Shown here piece after piece: positions 5,466-8,676 of a DNA stretch of 8,676 bases; the stretch's first letter is position 1; every line of letters begins with the position of its first letter. This DNA comes from Nostoc sp. CHAB 5715 (lineage in GTDB: Bacteria > Cyanobacteriota > Cyanobacteriia > Cyanobacteriales > Nostocaceae). The stretch lies in assembly GCF_020829685.1 (NCBI RefSeq), contig NZ_JAIVFR010000217.1, forward strand, positions 1 through 8,676, given 5' to 3'. Both the position numbers and the translations under genes were made by a program. The notes under the pieces are model-generated. The model made no database searches. It had not been told where the DNA came from and saw only the letters and a program-made list of their open reading frames with translations.

Positions 5466-5769
5466 CCTTCTAGTTCCAGGTCGAATGCCAGCTGTTTCTA
5501 ATTCAGCAGATGTGAGCTTCGTTTCAATCCAGGCATTTTCCCACTTAACAGTAGTATCTTCCTGCTGCACTTTTTGGGGCGATTCATGGGAAACATGGCG
5601 GGAACCAAAGCTGAGAATACCGCTAATGGTTTCGTTATCTCCGAGTAAATCGACAACGCCTTCGCCGTAAACCCACGGGAAAGAACCGCCGAGTTTGCTG
5701 ACTTTGACACGACCTTCATCACCAAGGGTCTTGACAATTGTGCCAATTTCGTCTTTGTGTGCGGTGATA

Positions 5770-5804
5770 GCGTAGGCGCGAAGCGGCTTGTCGTTAGACA
5801 TCGC
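5770..5804 (-). repeat. Palindromic repeat inside the M42 fragment (second type)
   Basis: On the minus strand it runs GCGATGTCTAACGAC...CGCGCCTACGC, a member of the GCGATGTCTACGAC-type small repeats common in Nostocales. It splits the usual DRAIAITAHKDEIG stretch, adding about ten codons (MSNDKPLRAY) without breaking the frame. Confidence 0.7.
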
Positions 5805-5849
5805 TCGATCTGGACTTTTGCCTGGAATCTTGGCAATAATATTATCGGC

Positions 5850-5875
5850 GCGATGCCTACGGCGGCAAGCTACGC
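5850..5875 (-). repeat. Palindromic repeat inside the M42 fragment (GCGTAGC...GCATCGC type)
   Basis: On the minus strand it reads GCGTAGCTTGCCGCC then GTAGGCATCGC, a degenerate copy of the module at 4121-4149. It is translated as VACRRRHR between VEVWC and ADNIIAKIPG, where M42 relatives have about one residue. The reading frame is kept. Confidence 0.75.
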
Positions 5876-6014
5876 ACCATACTTCTACACCCAGCGCCGC
5901 AAATCGTTGCATTAACAACTGGTTAATTTCAGCTTCTGCACCACTAGGAGAATGGTGCATGACTAATTCTTCAATAATTTGAAATAAGCGATCGTAATCC
6001 CAAATACAGTTAGT

Positions 6015-7094
6015 TCAGTTTTCAACTGTTATATGAGACAATTGTGCATCAAAAACCCGGTCTGCTGTGATCAATGCTGCTCTTTTTTGTTGACGCTTCA
6101 GCACTCCTACCGCACCAAAAGCACTAAGGGCTAAAATTCCCCAGTTTATCGCAGGTTCCGGGACAGACTTAGCCTCAATCGCCGCCAGTGCAGTGTCTGC
6201 TACTAACTTATGAACGCCTGTTGTTGGATGTACAGAGTCAAAGAACAAATAATCGTTTGGTTGAGGGCATACACTGATGATTGTCTGGAAAGTACCTACT
6301 ACGCAAGGGTTAGCCACATCTTGAAACCCAAACTTCCCTGGATTTGCTTGTATTTGATTAAATAGGGAAAACACATCCACAGAGATCAGATTCAAATCCG
6401 AGTTACTGCTAAATTTGCCTAGTTCCTCTGCTAATCTCTTGTTATGGTCATTTGTAAAACTAGTCAAGTTGCTAGATAGACCTGTAGCGAATGCAAATGG
6501 AATCTTGCCCAAATCAGGCAAGTTAAAGACTAAAATATTTTTTGCGCCAGATGAGGCAAGTAACCCTACTGCATCTGATAAATTCTGGACTGTTTGAGTC
6601 GCATTGGTAGCTTGACCAAACACATAATCATTTGCACCTCCCCATACAGCATAAAGAGCATTTGGATCAAGCTTCTGATTGGCTTGTAGAATTGGTTGCG
6701 TGAATAAGCCGACTTGCTCTAGCACTCCCGGTAACGGCGCACTAGGAACAACAGCATTACCCTGACCAGAACTAGCACCGCCGACGGCAAAATTAATACC
6801 TTGATTAGGAATAGTAGAATTTGAAATCAAGTATGGGGTAGAATTTAATCCTAGCTGATTTCCCAGGTAGTCTACCCACACCTGATCATTAGAAAAACGC
6901 CCTTGAAAGTAGGGTGGATCTTGGGGAATAGCTGTTGTCGGAGCGACTAAACCATTAGTAGCAGTGAATACATTGCCAGTATCAGAAAGACTGTCGCCAA
7001 ATACATAAAATTTGCTAAAACTCGCAGCACTCGCTTTGAGCGGCAACATGAAAGATAAGAGAACAAATCCTACTGCTACAGCTTGTTTTTTCAT
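6015..7094 (-). CDS. Secreted SGNH/GDSL-family hydrolase with PEP-CTERM anchor
   Basis: The 359-residue product starts with a signal peptide, MKKQAVAVGFVLLSFMLPLKASA, probably cut after residue 23. The catalytic blocks are intact: FGDSLSDTGN with the nucleophile Ser35, the oxyanion-hole block GGANDY at 152-157 (Asn155), and FFDSVHPT with Asp286 and His289. The fold is that of lipases, esterases and thermolabile-haemolysin-like phospholipases; the substrate cannot be told. Residues 311-338 form a PEP-CTERM sorting signal: VPEP, a hydrophobic stretch (WGILALSAFGAVGVL) and the basic KRQQKR. It is therefore probably exported and retained by an exosortase system. The 21 residues after the basic cluster are longer than usual for this signal. 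The start follows an AGG at about -14, and no nearer ATG competes. It is the only full-length, undamaged gene in the right half. Confidence 0.93.
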   Translation of the reverse strand: MKKQAVAVGFVLLSFMLPLKASAASFSKFYVFGDSLSDTGNVFTATNGLVAPTTAIPQDPPYFQGRFSNDQVWVDYLGNQLGLNSTPYLISNSTIPNQGINFAVGGASSGQGNAVVPSAPLPGVLEQVGLFTQPILQANQKLDPNALYAVWGGANDYVFGQATNATQTVQNLSDAVGLLASSGAKNILVFNLPDLGKIPFAFATGLSSNLTSFTNDHNKRLAEELGKFSSNSDLNLISVDVFSLFNQIQANPGKFGFQDVANPCVVGTFQTIISVCPQPNDYLFFDSVHPTTGVHKLVADTALAAIEAKSVPEPAINWGILALSAFGAVGVLKRQQKRAALITADRVFDAQLSHITVEN

Positions 7095-7204
7095 CTTTGT
7101 TTTACCTGTGGTATTTTTAATTTGTTTAAAAGTTCTGACTACTTGTATTTTGACTTACTTCAAAACTAAGTACTAAGTAATATCACGTCCGGTTAAACAC
7201 AAGT

Positions 7205-7276
7205 CAATTGCGAACGGAGTGAAGCAATCGCTCCAGACGTTGTGATTGCTTCGTTTCACTTCGTTCCACTCGCAAT
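7205..7276. repeat. Long imperfect palindrome, ATTGCGA...TCGCAAT type dispersed repeat
   Basis: ATTGCGAACGGAGTGAAGCAATC (left arm starting near 7207) and GATTGCTTCG...CACTCGCAAT (7244-7276) are inverted with a short loop; the right arm has about ten extra bases. This family of intergenic repeats is widespread in cyanobacteria and other bacteria. It lies about 110 bp upstream of the GDSL gene. Confidence 0.72.
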
Positions 7277-7330
7277 GACATATCACAAGTAATTTATCGG
7301 ATATGATATAAGTCGGTCAAATTAAATATA

Positions 7331-7392
7331 AAACCTAACCCTGCCTCCGGCTTCCCTCTCCTTAATAAGGAGAGGGATTGAGGGTGAGGTTT
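7331..7392. repeat. Palindromic element with CCCTCTCCTT / AAGGAGAGGG stem
   Basis: An inner perfect 10-bp stem (7354-7363 with 7367-7376, loop AAT) sits inside an outer near-perfect 12-bp stem (AAACCTAACCCT 7331-7342 with AGGGTGAGGTTT 7381-7392, one mismatch). This is a familiar form of dispersed intergenic palindrome in cyanobacteria. It could end transcription in either direction, but no T-run follows. Confidence 0.72.
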
Positions 7393-7421
7393 GATCTTAT
7401 GTTTAATTACGCCTACCTACT

Positions 7422-7590
7422 TAGGGCTATTTCATTCGAGACATAAAAAGCCCAGAATTAAAGTTCCTCTCTTATAGCTAAAGTGCGTTTTAAGGGACTA
7501 TAACCTTTTCTCAGTCGTCTTTAGACGACTTTCGCTATTAGACTGGTGAATTCATTCTCAGGCGGGGTAGATGAGAATGAAATAGCCCTG
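7422..7590. mobile_element. MITE-like element, copy 2 (uninterrupted)
   Basis: The ends AGGGCTATTTCATTC and its reverse complement GAATGAAATAGCCCT match the copy at 2779-3049. The right halves are nearly identical, including CTCAGTCGTCTTTAGACGAC and CTATTAGAC, and the left halves are more diverged. It is 169 bp long and shows the empty site (ACTATAACC) for the element nested in copy 1. Perfect TACGCCTA octamers lie 6 bp outside each end (7408-7415 and 7597-7604). Confidence 0.85.
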
Positions 7591-7821
7591 ACTAAGTACG
7601 CCTATTGAGTAATTTACGTTGTTTTACTTAACTATGCCTCAAAAGTTCATCAAACCCGGGTAAAAACGCTGAAAATAATTAAATTTACATTTTATTGAGA
7701 AAAAATAGCTATATTACAAAGAAATGGCAAAATTTACATGCTAAAGGGTGGGAATTGCCCACTTTTATGATATCGATGGACTAACCGCAACAGAATGCTG
7801 TAGCTCATCGTAGACTTCACT
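7591..7821. other. Intergenic region, no gene seen
   Basis: This AT-rich gap lies downstream of the SLH gene and beyond the MITE. Apart from a small hairpin at 7743-7766 I see no coding sequence, RNA gene or clear promoter in it. Confidence 0.5.
7743..7766 (-). terminator. Possible weak terminator of the SLH gene
   Basis: GTGGG (7748-7752) and CCCAC (7758-7762) form a 5-bp stem with loop AATTG, extended by AAAG/CTTT around a one-base bulge. It lies about 55 bp past the SLH stop codon. The stem is short and the T-tract on the minus strand is only three bases, so this is tentative. Confidence 0.35.
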
Positions 7822-8545
7822 TTAACTTCGCCTTAATTTCAAAGCCTCAGTAGCCGATACACCCTCACCCTGACTGCCGAAATACCATAAAGCCATAGCA
7901 GCCTCAGCACGAGTTACTGGTTTTTTGGGTTGAAACAGAGTCGTATAACCAAACACCCGCCGAATATTCGATTGTTCGCCATTCTGGTAATCAGCCAACA
8001 CTGCTCTTAATGCTTTGGGGTCAATTCGCGCCGCGTCTTGGAAGCCCCAGGTTTGTTTGACCGCATCTAAGTTAGCAGAGGGTAAAGCTTGGCGAGTATC
8101 TAAAGGTAATTTCCATAGCAGCAACTGTTCCCGCGTTAGGGGTGCATCAGGACGAAACAAAACTACTGTAGAATCAAAAGACAAAGGACTGGGAATTAAA
8201 CCAGCTTCGGCTAATCCCTGAATTGCTGGAAAATCAGGGTCTTTTGCAGACACATCACTAAAAATTGGTTGAGTAGTTTCTGATGCCAAGCGAATTTGTT
8301 TAGCTGGATTGCTGGCATACATAGCATTGTTAGCAGCAATTAGCCAACGAGCATATTCCCGATGTGTAACGATTTTACCGGGTTCAAACTGGTTAGTTGT
8401 GGCAGTATTGCTCTTAGTTGCCTTTGGTTCTATAGACAAAACACCTAATGCAGCCAAATCTTGGATATGTTGCCGCCATTCTTGCGGTATCTTATTCAGA
8501 TCGTTGAATTCCTGAGATTCGGCTGTGGCTGTAGGAGTTGTTTGG
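7822..8545 (-). pseudogene. S-layer homology (SLH) domain protein, 5'-truncated
   Basis: The minus strand is open from about 8574 to the TAA at 7822-7824 but has no ATG or GTG start in frame; a TGA at 8575-8577 closes it upstream. The encoded sequence includes FNDLNKIPQEWRQHIQDLAALGVLSI, then THREYARWLIAANNAMYA, FSDV..DPDFPAIQGLAEAGLI, FRPDAPLTREQLLLWKLP and KKPVTRAEAAMALWYFG, which are typical SLH-motif stretches. Cyanobacterial relatives, from memory, are about 400 residues with an N-terminal signal or lipoprotein part that is absent here. Similarity seems to fade near NQTTPTATAES. A TTG at 8455-8457 could serve as a start only by discarding a clearly conserved segment. The break coincides with the start of a Kup fragment on the other strand. 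Without its export signal the product should not reach the envelope. Confidence 0.82.
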
Positions 8546-8676
8546 TTTACGATGCTGCTTGTGATCGGTTTGTCTCAGATCATCCATTATCCTTCTGTAG
8601 TAAAAGCCCTTAATCCTTATTATGATTACGAACTCCTGGCCAGATATCCCCATGGTTTCTGGTTGCTCGGAGCAGT
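8531..8676 (+). pseudogene. kup: Kup-type potassium transporter, internal fragment (continues past window)
   Basis: The plus strand reads VGVVWFTMLLVIGLSQIIHY, then PSVVKALNPYYDYELLARYP and HGFWLLGAV to the window edge. This matches the middle of KUP/HAK/KT potassium uptake permeases: the end of one transmembrane helix, the ALNPYYA...LL..YP.GFWLLGAV loop, and the start of the next helix. The N-terminal half, including the GDIGTSPLY motif near the protein start, is missing; the frame is closed by a TGA at 8513-8515. The ATG at 8552 is an ordinary internal Met. The break falls where the SLH gene on the opposite strand also breaks, so this is probably the 3' remainder of a rearranged gene. Confidence 0.78.

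Larger units (their letters stand above)
5466..6005 (-). pseudogene. M42 family aminopeptidase, N-terminal fragment with in-frame repeat insertions
   Basis: The minus strand encodes WDYDRLFQIIEELVMHHSPSG..., the start of an M42 (glutamyl aminopeptidase/endoglucanase-like) metallopeptidase. It includes AITAHKDEIG with the first metal-binding His, and KLGGSFPWVYGEG. Similarity ends after AGIRPGTR near 5466. The remaining two thirds, with the bridging Asp and the other metal ligands, is absent, so no activity is expected. The open frame runs on to 5232 through unrelated sequence, antisense to the TPR gene. The expected start codon before WDYD is ATT (6003-6005); the first ATG is at 5960. Two palindromic repeats (5850-5875 and 5770-5804) insert VACRRRHR and MSNDKPLRAY in frame. 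It would begin 9 bp after the GDSL hydrolase gene, as if once an operon. Confidence 0.85.

Noticed and set aside
5413..5982. Plus-strand and second minus-strand frames over the M42 fragment
   Set aside because: They are shadows of the M42 coding sequence in other frames.
8309..8515. Plus-strand 68-codon frame
   Set aside because: It is antisense to conserved SLH sequence and lacks any recognisable feature.

Overview
The window looks like a piece of a filamentous, heterocyst-forming cyanobacterium (Nostocales). The grounds are eight GCGATCGC (HIP1) octamers in 8.7 kb, two xisH/xisI gene pairs, many copies of small palindromic repeats containing GCGTTGGCGTAGCC...GGCATCGC, a GDSL hydrolase with a PEP-CTERM anchor, and TPR repeats of the type found in Nostocales TPR-CHAT proteins. 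Base composition is AT-rich. The number of broken genes suggests an eroding genome, as in obligate plant cyanobionts. That lifestyle is inference; I cannot assign a species.

Layout. 1-832 (-): 5' part of a tnpB (IS200/IS605-type RNA-guided nuclease) that runs off the left edge, with a structured element just upstream at 890-941. 1023-2657 (-): two tandem xisH-xisI pairs. The left pair is intact. The right pair has an intact xisI and a xisH broken by one in-frame TAA. 2740-3241: a repeat zone with a hairpin repeat, a 271-bp MITE-like element carrying a second 100-bp palindromic element nested inside it, a 4 x 21 bp tandem repeat and two palindromic repeats. 3294-4068 (+): a two-gene toxin-antitoxin-like cassette (RHH/DUF433 antitoxin, DUF5615 PIN-like partner), bracketed on both sides by the same repeat modules. 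4400-5371 (+): a TPR protein cut off in its third repeat. 5466-6005 (-): the N-terminal third of an M42 aminopeptidase with two palindromic repeats inserted in frame. 6015-7094 (-): an intact secreted GDSL hydrolase. 7205-7590: three more repeat elements, including a second copy of the MITE. 7822-8545 (-): a 5'-truncated SLH-domain gene. 8531-8676 (+): a Kup potassium transporter fragment starting mid-protein at the same breakpoint and leaving the window.

How it fits together. There is no single pathway here. This is accessory, rearranging sequence in which selfish or semi-selfish units (TnpB, xisHI pairs, a toxin-antitoxin pair, MITEs, small dispersed repeats) sit among scraps of housekeeping genes. 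Two breakpoints, near 5372-5468 and near 8520-8548, each truncate two unrelated genes at once, which points to deletion or inversion scars. The clearest new-looking observations are the MITE-in-MITE nest with both target duplications readable, the palindromic repeats that insert peptides in frame into a peptidase, and the toxin-antitoxin cassette framed by duplicated repeat modules. The apparently complete genes are xisI and xisH of the left pair, xisI of the right pair, the DUF433/DUF5615 pair and the GDSL hydrolase.
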